A stretch of DNA of 64,000 nt, taken from positions 806,001-870,000 of the forward strand of contig NZ_CP048264.1 in assembly GCF_019469185.1 (NCBI RefSeq), given 5' to 3'. A program made the position numbers and the translations under genes. Shown here in pieces: positions 1 through 8,681 of this stretch (position 1 is its first letter; every line of letters starts with the position of its first letter). The DNA is from Gilliamella sp. ESL0441 (GTDB lineage Bacteria; Pseudomonadota; Gammaproteobacteria; Enterobacterales; Orbaceae). The notes beneath the pieces are model-generated. The model saw only the letters and a program-made list of their open reading frames with translations, made no database searches and had not been told where the DNA came from.

Positions 1-451
1 TCATCTTAGGATGAAGTTTTATATAAAATTTTTATATGGAATGATCTATTTTGATAAATAGCAAATTATAAGTGATTTTTAAATTTAAATTTATTTCGAA
101 AGTAAAGATTATTTAAGCTAATTAAGTGTTGTAAGAAATTTATTTAAATATTAGTTCTAACGATTACTTTTCTAATCCTTTGTATCATACAAGTGTGTCA
201 TTTATGATTTAAACGTTTACATTAGCTTTTAAAAAAGGTTGACAAGTTAAAAGAGAGTTTGATTAAACCAATTTAAAAAATAATTATTGATAGTTTAAAT
301 TAAATAAATAACATGTTTGCACTAAAAAAACTGCACTAAATCACTCGCATTAAGATTAGATAGTTACTGATAATTACGAAAATGACATCTTTGAATATCT
401 GCCGGAAAATATATGTAAAAATTATTAATGAAGAAATTTCTGATTCCGAAT
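1..451. other. AT-rich stretch without a recognised gene
   Basis: No reading frame of convincing length or family match was found on either strand. The first 14 bases form a small hairpin (TCATC/GATGA) that could be the terminator of a gene outside the window. Short AT-only hairpins follow, for example CTATTT/AAATAG at 46-61. A TTGACA hexamer lies at about 239-244 without a good -10 element or a downstream gene. No tRNA-like fold was seen. Confidence 0.4.
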
Positions 452-482
452 AAAAAAGCCATATGTAAGTAACTATGGCTTC
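452..482 (-). terminator. rho-independent terminator of ppa
   Basis: Arms AAGCCAT (456-462) and ATGGCTT (475-481) form a stem. Read on the minus strand it is followed by a run of six T. It lies just after the stop codon of the minus-strand ppa gene. Confidence 0.75.
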
Positions 483-514
483 TATTTGATTAATGTAAAT
501 AAGAGTTATTGCTA

Positions 515-1045
515 TTATTTATTTTTAGCTCTTTCAAAAGACTCAAGAATTTCTTTGCGAGCTGCATCGGCATTATCCCAACCGTCTACTTTCACCCATT
601 TACCTTTTTCTAAAGCTTTGTATTGTTCGAAAAAGTGCTTAATTTGAGATTTAAGTAGTTCAGGAAGATCATCTACATCTTTAATATGATCATACTCTTT
701 TGATAATTTAGTATGCGGTACGGCAACCAGTTTAGCATCTTGACCCGCTTCATCCGTCATTTTTAATACGCCAACAGGACGACAACGGATTACAGAACCA
801 GGTTGTAATGGATATGGTGTAGGGACCAACACATCTACAGGATCGCCATCAAGCGATAAAGTATGATTAATATAACCATAATTACATGGATAAAACATTG
901 CTGTTGCCATAAAACGGTCAACAAATACCGCACCAGTATCTTTATCTACTTCATATTTAATTGGATCTGCATTAGCTGGAATTTCAATTACTACATAAAT
1001 ATCGTCCGGTAACTCTTTACCTGCTGGTACGTTTAAAAGTCCCAT
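515..1045 (-). CDS. ppa: inorganic pyrophosphatase (family I)
   Basis: Hydrolyses pyrophosphate to two phosphates in the cytoplasm, pulling biosynthetic reactions forward. The protein is 176 residues, the usual length in enteric bacteria. It carries the family I metal-binding signature DGDPVD, with Asp66, Asp68 and Asp71 matching the known active-site aspartates. The frame stays open upstream, but the ATG at 1045 is the family start ([10 protein letters not shown]) and has an AGAGGA ribosome binding site. It follows darP on the same strand with a 67-base gap that carries its own promoter, and ends at a terminator, so it is probably mostly monocistronic. Confidence 0.97.
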   Translation of the reverse strand: MGLLNVPAGKELPDDIYVVIEIPANADPIKYEVDKDTGAVFVDRFMATAMFYPCNYGYINHTLSLDGDPVDVLVPTPYPLQPGSVIRCRPVGVLKMTDEAGQDAKLVAVPHTKLSKEYDHIKDVDDLPELLKSQIKHFFEQYKALEKGKWVKVDGWDNADAARKEILESFERAKNK

Positions 1046-1102
1046 TTTTATATCCTCTATCTTGGTTAAAAAATATTGTTTAATGATAAGAAATAAGCGC
1101 AC

Positions 1103-1130
1103 ATTATAAAGATTATTCTGTTTCACTCAA
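1103..1130 (-). promoter_or_regulatory. sigma70-type promoter of ppa
   Basis: On the minus strand TTGAGT (1130-1125) is followed after 16 bases by a perfect TATAAT (1108-1103). It overlaps the last codons of darP and lies about 60 bases upstream of the ppa start, fitting a strong separate promoter for a highly expressed gene. Confidence 0.6.
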
Positions 1131-1646
1131 TTCTTTTAAATATTGAAAAATCTGTTTGGCTGTTTTTGGTGGTTTATTGGATTGTTGCTCTTTTTTGGCT
1201 AAACGAGCAAACGTACGTAATTGTTGTCTATCAGCCGTTGGAAATAACGCCATAATTTTTTCTGCATCGCCTGTTTCGATCAGTTCATCACGTAGCTTTT
1301 CAAGTTTATGGAATAAAGCAACTTGCTGATTATGACGATTTTTAAGTTTATCTAACGCTTGAGTAATTGGTTCAATATCACGATTACGAAGCAATTTACC
1401 AATATATTGTATTTGTCTTCGATATCCCTCTTTTTTAATTTTCTGAGCTAGCTCAATAGCATAAAGTAAATCTTCATCAAGTGGGATTTTAGTCAGTTCG
1501 TTCTTACTTAAACTAACTAATTCAATGCCCATTTTCTTTAGCACTTCTGCATCACGTTTGATTTCACTTTTACTGACATAAATAATTTCTTCATCAATAG
1601 GGGTTTCAAAATCATTATCGATGAGTAAATCTTTTTGCTTATTCAT
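1113..1646 (-). CDS. darP: ribosome biogenesis factor DarP (YjgA)
   Basis: Small basic protein of 177 residues belonging to the YjgA/DUF615 family. In E. coli DarP associates with immature 50S subunits and helps their late maturation. The sequence shows the family layout: an acidic N-terminus, then lysine- and arginine-rich helices (for example [17 protein letters not shown]) and a C-terminal helical part. The length is close to the 183 residues of the E. coli protein. It is divergent from pmbA, the same neighbour pair seen in E. coli (yjgA/pmbA), with 86 bases between the two starts. Confidence 0.93.
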   Translation of the reverse strand: MNKQKDLLIDNDFETPIDEEIIYVSKSEIKRDAEVLKKMGIELVSLSKNELTKIPLDEDLLYAIELAQKIKKEGYRRQIQYIGKLLRNRDIEPITQALDKLKNRHNQQVALFHKLEKLRDELIETGDAEKIMALFPTADRQQLRTFARLAKKEQQSNKPPKTAKQIFQYLKELSETE

Positions 1647-1732
1647 ATAGGATTTCTTATGTTAATAGTTAACTAAAATTCAATTCTGGCTTATTATAAC
1701 GTATCATTAGCAGAATTGTAGAAAATAATAAA

Positions 1733-3085
1733 ATGAGTATTGAACAGATTAAAAAAGATGCTATAAAGCAAAAAGAAAATTTATCCAATATTGTTGCTCA
1801 GGCCATTGAACAAGCTAAACAGAAAGTTGATTCAGTGGAAGTGTCAATAAATCAATCAACCGGTATTAGTGTAAGTACTCGATTAGGAGAACCAGAAAAC
1901 GTTGAGTTTAATAGTGATGGCGCTTTAGCTATCACTGTTTTTCAAGATCAACGAAAAGGTAGTGCCTCAACAAATGACTTATCACCACAGGCTATTTCAC
2001 AAACAATAGATAAAGCAATCAATATTATGCAATACACTTCACCCGATCCTTGTTCTGGATTAGGTGATGTTGATCAGATGGCTTTTAATCCACCTGACCT
2101 AGATCTATTTTACCCAAGTGATTTAAACGTTGATAATGCCATTGAGCAAGCTAAACAAGCAGAGCAAACAGCATTAACTTATCCGAAAATAAAAAGTAGT
2201 GATGGGGGATATTTTAGTAGCCGTTATGGCGTGTTTGTTTATGGAAATAGTTTAGGAATGCTACAAGGTTATTGTGCAAGTTCGCATTCACTATCATGTA
2301 CTGCAATTGCGGAACAAGAAGGACAGATGGAACGTAATTATGCATATACCTCATCACGTGATATTAATGAATTAAAATCTTCTGCTTGGGTAGGGCGACA
2401 AGCTGCTGAGAAAACTATTGCCCATTTAGGGGCAAAACAAATCGCTACAATGCAAGTACCTGTACTATTCAGCGCTGACGTTTCCGTGGGGTTAATAAGA
2501 CATTTAGTTGGAGCGATTAGTGGGGGGGCAATTTATCGTAAATCTTCATTTTTGCTTGATAGTATTGGTAAACAAGTATTTCCATCTTGGATGACAATTT
2601 TTGAAAATCCCCATATTTTGAAAGGTGTTGGTTCTTCACCTTTTGACAGTGAAGGAACCAAAACAGTTAAGCGTAATATTATTGAACAAGGTATTTTGCA
2701 AACCTATTTACTCAGTCATTATTCTGCTCGAAAACTGGGTTTAGTTTCAACAGGACATGCTGGTGGAATCCATAATTGGCTAGTCTCGCCAAGTCAACCG
2801 GATGCTAGTTTTGATGATATGTTGAAAAAATTAGATAAAGGTATTGTGGTTACTTCATTAATGGGACAGGGTGTTAATGGCGTGACTGGTGATTATTCTC
2901 GAGGTGCCAGTGGCTTTTGGGTCGAGAATGGTCAGATTCAATATCCAATTAATGAAATAACTATTGCCAGTAACCTAAAAGATATGTATAAAAATATTGT
3001 AGCAATAGGTAATGATGTTGAAACACGCAGTAATATTCATAGCGGTTCAATATTAATTGATAACATGAGTATAGCAGGAAAATAG
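1733..3085 (+). CDS. pmbA: metalloprotease subunit TldE/PmbA
   Basis: PmbA (TldE) pairs with TldD to form a zinc protease. In E. coli this removes leader peptides from microcins and degrades the CcdA antitoxin. The protein has 450 residues, typical for the family, with the U62/PmbA core throughout (STRLGEPENVEF near the start, GHAGGIHNWLVSPS and GQGVNGVTGDYSRGASGFW near the end). TldE itself lacks the catalytic HExxH motif, which sits in TldD; none is seen here and no tldD is in the window. The next gene starts 8 bases downstream. Confidence 0.96.
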   Translation: MSIEQIKKDAIKQKENLSNIVAQAIEQAKQKVDSVEVSINQSTGISVSTRLGEPENVEFNSDGALAITVFQDQRKGSASTNDLSPQAISQTIDKAINIMQYTSPDPCSGLGDVDQMAFNPPDLDLFYPSDLNVDNAIEQAKQAEQTALTYPKIKSSDGGYFSSRYGVFVYGNSLGMLQGYCASSHSLSCTAIAEQEGQMERNYAYTSSRDINELKSSAWVGRQAAEKTIAHLGAKQIATMQVPVLFSADVSVGLIRHLVGAISGGAIYRKSSFLLDSIGKQVFPSWMTIFENPHILKGVGSSPFDSEGTKTVKRNIIEQGILQTYLLSHYSARKLGLVSTGHAGGIHNWLVSPSQPDASFDDMLKKLDKGIVVTSLMGQGVNGVTGDYSRGASGFWVENGQIQYPINEITIASNLKDMYKNIVAIGNDVETRSNIHSGSILIDNMSIAGK

Positions 3086-3093
3086 GAAATAAA

Positions 3094-4830
3094 ATGGGGA
3101 AGTTAGTCAGCAGTACGTTTTTCCAAAAGATTATATTATGGATGCCTGGACTGGCAAGTTTCTTAACTTATAAACGAGAATACTTCAGTTTTGATTTAAA
3201 AGCTGGATTATCGGTAGCGGCAGTTTCATTACCCGTTTCAATCGCTTATGCAGAGTTAACAGGCGTGGGCGCTATTGCTGGACTATATTCAACCATTTTA
3301 CCTCTTATTGTGTATGCACTTTTTGGATCATCTAAGCAGCTTATAGTTGGACCCGATACTGCAACTTGTGCTGTGGTTGCCGCGGTTGTCTTTCCTTTAG
3401 CTGCTAATGACCCGATTTTACGCTGGCAATTAGTGGTTCTGCTGACCATCATGATTGGAGTTTGGTGCATTATTGCTGGAAAATTTCATTTAGGTGCATT
3501 AGCTGATCTGCTAAGTCAACCGATATTGATCGGTTTATTAAATGGTATTTCAATTACAATTATTGTTGATCAATTAGCTAAAACGTTAGGTTTCCGTTAC
3601 GATTATTCCTATCTCATTGAACGTGTTGCTTATTTTCCACTTAAACTTTTACAAACGCATTTAGGAACAGCATTTGTTTCATTTATTGCTTTATTAATAT
3701 TAATTGTATTGAAAAAATACAAACCACGTTATCCTGCTCCGCTCTTTGCAGTGATAATCATGACTTTTTTTTCATGGCTTTTTAATTTTCAATATTTTGG
3801 TATTCAAATCATAGGTAATGTCACTGGAGATTATATCCCAATTGAAGCTTGGGTTGATTTTGATAAAGGATTAATGCGAAATCTAGTTGTTCCTTCGCTA
3901 AATATTGCCATTATCTGCTTTGTAAGTATGATGATTACAGTAAGAAGTTTTGCCACTAAAAATAATTATGAAACCAATGCTGATGTAGAGTTTAAAGCAT
4001 TAGGTATGGCAAATATTGCGGCTGGTCTATCACAAGGTTTTGTGGTAAGTGGTACTTCATCTCGTACAGCCGTAAATGATGCAAATGGTGGAAAAACGCA
4101 ACTGGTATCAATCATTGCTGCGACATTAATAGGATTTGTCGTACTATTTTTGTTATCGCCATTACAATATATACCAACTTGTGTTTTAGGTGTAATATTG
4201 ATTTACTCAACTCTTTCATTAGTGAATTTTCAAATCATAATTCGCTTTATCAAATTTGATCGAGATGCATTTTATTTAAGTTTATCAACATTCATTGCGG
4301 TTTTGCTTATTGGAATTATTCCGGGTATGGCTTTAGCTGTTTTATTGGGGTTGTTCTTATTTTTACGTCGTGTTTTTAGACCTAATGATCAATTATTAGG
4401 TATCGATGATACAGGGAGAATTCACTCATTAGGACAAGATGTAAAACCAATAAGTAATACGATCATCTATCGATTTAATTCGCCTCTAACTTATTTTAAT
4501 ATTGCTTATTTTAAACGTAGAATTATCAGTTTTATTGATGAAGCAGAAGAACCAATTAATTATGTTATCGTTGATGCGATTCCCTGTTTTACTTATAAAG
4601 ATGTAAGTGTCTTATCTGGAATTAGTGAGTTAGTTAATTCTTTAAAAGTTCGCAATGCCGTGCTCATATTATCTGGAAGACGAAAAACAATCAAAAATTG
4701 GTTTAAACAGATGAACATTAAACCAGATTATGACTATATTGAATTTACCTATGATCTTTATTTCGCTGTTAAATTAGTGCAAAGTAGAGGACATATGGAA
4801 AATAAAGATAACGAAGATAATGATGATTAA
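3094..4830 (+). CDS. SulP-family anion transporter with C-terminal STAS domain
   Basis: Inner-membrane transporter of the SLC26/SulP family. These carry sulfate, bicarbonate or dicarboxylates; the substrate here cannot be told. The 578 residues comprise about 30-440 with many hydrophobic segments, starting with the family stretch SVAAVSLPVSIAYAELTGVG and containing the GPD...TAT motif (GPDTATCAVV). A soluble STAS-like domain follows at about 455-565 and the tail is acidic (ENKDNEDNDD). It starts 8 bases after pmbA and may be cotranscribed with it. The E. coli dicarboxylate transporter DauA is a family member, but orthology was not established. Confidence 0.88.
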   Translation: MGKLVSSTFFQKIILWMPGLASFLTYKREYFSFDLKAGLSVAAVSLPVSIAYAELTGVGAIAGLYSTILPLIVYALFGSSKQLIVGPDTATCAVVAAVVFPLAANDPILRWQLVVLLTIMIGVWCIIAGKFHLGALADLLSQPILIGLLNGISITIIVDQLAKTLGFRYDYSYLIERVAYFPLKLLQTHLGTAFVSFIALLILIVLKKYKPRYPAPLFAVIIMTFFSWLFNFQYFGIQIIGNVTGDYIPIEAWVDFDKGLMRNLVVPSLNIAIICFVSMMITVRSFATKNNYETNADVEFKALGMANIAAGLSQGFVVSGTSSRTAVNDANGGKTQLVSIIAATLIGFVVLFLLSPLQYIPTCVLGVILIYSTLSLVNFQIIIRFIKFDRDAFYLSLSTFIAVLLIGIIPGMALAVLLGLFLFLRRVFRPNDQLLGIDDTGRIHSLGQDVKPISNTIIYRFNSPLTYFNIAYFKRRIISFIDEAEEPINYVIVDAIPCFTYKDVSVLSGISELVNSLKVRNAVLILSGRRKTIKNWFKQMNIKPDYDYIEFTYDLYFAVKLVQSRGHMENKDNEDNDD

Positions 4831-4878
4831 CTAATTACCTTTATTTTGTTCAATGAATGTTTTAAAAGGCAAATAAAC

Positions 4879-6102
4879 ATGATGAATCAGAGCAAAAGTC
4901 AAATATTGATCGAAATGATTAGTACGGGTGATGAAGTTTTATATGGTCAAATTCTTGACACCAATGGTGCATGGTTATCTGAATTTCTATTTCAGGAAGG
5001 TATACCCATAATTACTAGACATACTGTTGGCGATAATTTAAACCAACTCATAAAAACATTTCAAACACATAGTCTGGTCAATGATATTATTATTGTTAAT
5101 GGTGGACTCGGGCCTACTCGAGATGATTTAACCGCACGAGCAGCTGCTTTAGCTAATCATGAAATATTGGAATTAAATCAAGAATGGTTAAATCAAATTG
5201 AACGTTATTTTGCAAATCGAGGCAAGATTATGCCATCAAGCAATATAAAACAAGCCATGTTGCCTAAAAGTTCAAAAATTATTAATAATCCTGTAGGAAC
5301 TGCTTGTGGGTTTCAGATGAAAATCAATGATTGTTTGCTTTTTTTTACTCCAGGAGTGCCTGCTGAATTCAAAGAAATGATTCAAACCTCGATTTTACCA
5401 GAAATTAAACGTTACTATCCTCGAATTGAAAGACAACTTTGTTATCAATTGACTACTATGGGGCGTTCTGAAAGTGAACTAGCCACTGAAATAGAAACAA
5501 AACTTATGACATCAGATGATATTAATATTGGTTATCGTGCTGCAATGCCATATGTTGAATTGAAATTATCTGGGCCAGAGAAAAAAAAGGATGAGCTTGA
5601 TAAATTATGGCGAGAAATCAAAATTATTGTCAGCGATAATTTGCTTTTTGAAGGTCGGTTTGCTCAGCAAAGTGGTTTTGGTCTAGCAAGAGTGGTTTCG
5701 GAACTGTTGCATGAAAAGAATTTAACTGTTGCCGTTATTGAACAGCAATCCGCAGGCGTTATTGGTCACCTATTATTTGAATCAGATGCCCCCATCATAA
5801 AATCTGAAGTTTCTCCATTACTCATTGATGACCTTAAAAGCATCTTTTTACAAATTTTGACTAAAAATAGAGCAGACATAACCTTAGGGATTGTAAATTT
5901 TAAGGAAAAAAATAGTCAGTTTACGCTAATAATTGCTACAGCTAATCAAATATTACCCATAAATTTAAAATACACTGGTCGAAAACAAACAAGAAAAATT
6001 GAACAACAAACCCTTGCTGCAATTGCTTTAGATGCCTTGCGTCGTTATCTTTTAAATAAAACATTAATTGGACCAAATACCTGGTTAGAGATAATCGATT
6101 GA
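4879..6102 (+). CDS. CinA-like protein (COG1058 domain plus degenerate PncC-like domain)
   Basis: About 407 residues in two parts. Residues 8-170 form a molybdopterin-binding-like COG1058 domain (STGDEVLYGQ, NGGLGPTRDDLTARAAA), which in characterised CinA proteins hydrolyses ADP-ribose-type pyrophosphates. Residues 260-400 correspond to the nicotinamide mononucleotide deamidase (PncC) domain. The PncC signature, normally close to ESCTGG, reads EQQSAG here (288-293), so deamidase activity is probably lost, as described for the E. coli homologue YfaY. The ATG at 4879 is preferred over the open ATG at 4846 because AAAAGGC precedes it at good spacing. Confidence 0.85.
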   Translation: MMNQSKSQILIEMISTGDEVLYGQILDTNGAWLSEFLFQEGIPIITRHTVGDNLNQLIKTFQTHSLVNDIIIVNGGLGPTRDDLTARAAALANHEILELNQEWLNQIERYFANRGKIMPSSNIKQAMLPKSSKIINNPVGTACGFQMKINDCLLFFTPGVPAEFKEMIQTSILPEIKRYYPRIERQLCYQLTTMGRSESELATEIETKLMTSDDINIGYRAAMPYVELKLSGPEKKKDELDKLWREIKIIVSDNLLFEGRFAQQSGFGLARVVSELLHEKNLTVAVIEQQSAGVIGHLLFESDAPIIKSEVSPLLIDDLKSIFLQILTKNRADITLGIVNFKEKNSQFTLIIATANQILPINLKYTGRKQTRKIEQQTLAAIALDALRRYLLNKTLIGPNTWLEIID

Positions 6103-6257
6103 TCTTTAATAGAGATACACATGCGTTTCAACTTGATTTCTTTGGTTTTGGCTATCTTAATAATAGTAAGACATTATTATAGACAATTCACCTCAAAATT
6201 AAGTAGAATAGCGGATCTTCCAAATTACGCAAACTAGTAAATACATTAGAGGTAAAA

Positions 6258-6548
6258 ATGGCTCGAGTAACTGTTCAAGATGCAGTAGAAAAAATTGGTA
6301 ATCGCTTTGATCTCGTTTTAGTTGCCGCAAGACGCGCTCGACAATTACAAGTCGAAAATAAGTCGCCACTAATTCCAGAAGAAAACGACAAAGAAACCGT
6401 CGTTGCTTTACGTGAAATTGAAGATGGTCTAGTTAATAAACAGATTCTTGATACTGCTGATTTTCAAGCTCGTCAAGAAGAAGAGGCAGAAGTGCGTTCA
6501 ACACTTCATGAATCGATCCTTCTCGAAAATACGCCGTCATACGAATAA
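6258..6548 (+). CDS. rpoZ: RNA polymerase omega subunit
   Basis: The smallest RNA polymerase subunit, which helps assemble beta-prime and contributes to the ppGpp site. It has 96 residues with the nearly invariant N-terminus [20 protein letters not shown] and the VALREIEDG segment. AGAGG precedes the start. It heads rpoZ-spoT-recG. In E. coli gmk lies upstream and trmH sits between spoT and recG; neither is here. Confidence 0.97.
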   Translation: MARVTVQDAVEKIGNRFDLVLVAARRARQLQVENKSPLIPEENDKETVVALREIEDGLVNKQILDTADFQARQEEEAEVRSTLHESILLENTPSYE

Positions 6549-6566
6549 GCGCTACTGGAATTGCCT

Positions 6567-8681
6567 ATGCAATATTTTGATAGCTTAAAAGAGGTTGTAG
6601 CATCTTATCTTCCACCTAAACAAGTTGAAATAATACAAGATGCCTATCTTTTTGCTAAAAAAGCACATGAAGGGCAATTTCGATCAAGTGGTGAACCTTA
6701 TATTACCCATCCTGTTGCTGTCGCCTCAATTTTGGCGGATATGCGACTTGATTATGAAACCATTATTGCTGCGCTATTGCATGACACTATCGAAGATACT
6801 CCGGTAACATTTCAAGATATTACTAATCATTTTGGTAAACATGTAGCTGTTTTAGTGGAAGGTGTATCTAAACTTGATAAGTTAAAATTTCGTAATCGGC
6901 AAGAAGCGCAAGCTGAAAATTTTCGGAAAATGGTGCTCGCCATGACCGAAGATGTGCGAGTGATTTTAATTAAACTCGCTGATCGCACACACAATATGCG
7001 AACCCTCGCAGCATTAAGACCTGAAAAACGACGTCGAATCGCCAAAGAAACACTAGAAATCTATGCACCTCTCGCTCATCGTTTAGGTATCCACCACATT
7101 AAAACTGAACTCGAAATTTTAGGTTTTACGGCAATGCATCCTAATCGAGCTAAAGTGATTGAAAATGTGATTAGAGCTGCTCGAGGTACTCGAAAAGAGT
7201 TAATTCAACAGATTTTGTCTGAGATTCGTAATCGTTTATTAGAGGCAAATATTGATGCTGAAGTCGAAGGGTTAGAAAAAAATATTTACGTGATTTATCA
7301 AAAAATGCAAATGCGTGAGCAGCATTTTCATTCTATCATGGATATTTATATTTTTCGGATTGTTGTTAAAGATGTTGATGCCTGCTATCGTGCACTTGGT
7401 CTTGTACATAATCTTTATAAACCACGTCTTAATCGCTTCAAAGACTATATTGCAATCCCCAAAGCTAATGGTTATCAGTCATTACACTCTTCGTTAATTG
7501 GGCCTCATGGTACGCCTGTTGAAGTTCAGATACGTACTGAAGATATGGATCAAATGGCCGAAATGGGAGTGGCTGCACACTGGGTTTACAATGCTAATGA
7601 TGAATTGAACAATACAACGGCACAAATTAAAGCCCAGCGTTGGATGCAGAGCTTATTAGAGTTGCAACAAAGTGTGGGCAACTCATTTGAATTCATCGAA
7701 AATGTGAAATCTGACCTGTTTCCAAAAGAAATTTATGTTTTTACGCCTAAAGGCAGGATAGTTCAATTACCAGAAGGATCAACTGCGGTTGACCTTGCCT
7801 ATGCAGTCCATTCGGACATTGGCTATCAATGTATTGGTGCGATTGTCGATCGTAAACCTTATCCTCTTTCTCAGCCACTTAGCAATGGTCAGACTGTCGA
7901 AATCATAACCTCTCCTGAAGGGCGTCCAAATGCAAATTGGCTTAATTTTGTCGTGAGTGCTAAAGCAAGATCACGTATTAGGCAAGCCCTTAAATTGTTA
8001 AAACGTGATGATGCGATTGAATTAGGTCGTCGATTGTTAAATCTTTCATTAATTAAAACTGGTGGTATCAGTTCACTGACCACTAAACAAATCGCTAAGA
8101 TTGTTGAAATAACACAATTGCCTTCTTTTGATGATGTATTAGCCGAGATAGGTCTTGGTAATATAATGAGTCATTTTATTGTCAAAGGTTTAGAACACAA
8201 AGAATTGTTTCAAAATAACAGTGACACAAATAAAACATTAGTGATAACAGGCAGTGAAGGAGTATTAGTCACATTTTCTAAATGTTGTCACCCAATTCCC
8301 GATGATCCGATTGTCGGCCAAGTCAGCCCAGAAAAAGGATTAATTGTTCATCACGAATCATGTCGAAATGTAACTGGTTACCAAAATAATCCTGAAAAAT
8401 ATATCTTATTAAAATGGGCTACCGATATCACTCAGCAATTTGTTGCAGAAATATGGGTCGATATTTCAAACAACCAAGGTGCACTTGGGCATATCCTTTC
8501 AATCATTAATGATGAAAAAGCACATTTGCAATGGCTGAATACTGAAGAGAAAGATCGACAAATTTATACTGTCATTTTGCAAGTTGAAGTGAAAAATCGT
8601 CAGCAACTTAATGAGTTAATGCGTAAAATTTCACTACAGCAAGATGTTGTTAGTGTCACTCGTAACATTAATAAGCGATGA
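6567..8681 (+). CDS. spoT: bifunctional (p)ppGpp synthetase/hydrolase SpoT
   Basis: Makes and mainly degrades the stringent-response alarmone ppGpp. The 704 residues follow the RelA/SpoT order: HD hydrolase domain at about 20-190 with the metal pair His72-Asp73 (LLHDTIEDTP) intact; synthetase domain at about 230-370 (RFKDYIAIPKANGYQSLH); TGS domain at about 385-445; and a C-terminal zinc-finger/ACT regulatory part with CCHPIPDD. The intact hydrolase motif separates it from RelA. The ATG at 6567 matches the E. coli start; a TTG two codons earlier is open too. It lies 18 bases after rpoZ and overlaps recG by 4 bases. Confidence 0.97.
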   Translation: MQYFDSLKEVVASYLPPKQVEIIQDAYLFAKKAHEGQFRSSGEPYITHPVAVASILADMRLDYETIIAALLHDTIEDTPVTFQDITNHFGKHVAVLVEGVSKLDKLKFRNRQEAQAENFRKMVLAMTEDVRVILIKLADRTHNMRTLAALRPEKRRRIAKETLEIYAPLAHRLGIHHIKTELEILGFTAMHPNRAKVIENVIRAARGTRKELIQQILSEIRNRLLEANIDAEVEGLEKNIYVIYQKMQMREQHFHSIMDIYIFRIVVKDVDACYRALGLVHNLYKPRLNRFKDYIAIPKANGYQSLHSSLIGPHGTPVEVQIRTEDMDQMAEMGVAAHWVYNANDELNNTTAQIKAQRWMQSLLELQQSVGNSFEFIENVKSDLFPKEIYVFTPKGRIVQLPEGSTAVDLAYAVHSDIGYQCIGAIVDRKPYPLSQPLSNGQTVEIITSPEGRPNANWLNFVVSAKARSRIRQALKLLKRDDAIELGRRLLNLSLIKTGGISSLTTKQIAKIVEITQLPSFDDVLAEIGLGNIMSHFIVKGLEHKELFQNNSDTNKTLVITGSEGVLVTFSKCCHPIPDDPIVGQVSPEKGLIVHHESCRNVTGYQNNPEKYILLKWATDITQQFVAEIWVDISNNQGALGHILSIINDEKAHLQWLNTEEKDRQIYTVILQVEVKNRQQLNELMRKISLQQDVVSVTRNINKR

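Noticed and set aside
239..267. TTGACA-like promoter in the first 500 bases
   Set aside because: The matching -10 hexamer is poor and there is no gene downstream on that strand.
4846..4878. Upstream in-frame start for the CinA-like gene
   Set aside because: No ribosome binding site and outside the conserved N-terminus; AAAAGGC precedes the downstream ATG.
6121..6237. 38-codon frame with a hydrophobic start between the CinA-like gene and rpoZ
   Set aside because: No good ribosome binding site, no family resemblance, and it occupies the likely rpoZ promoter region.
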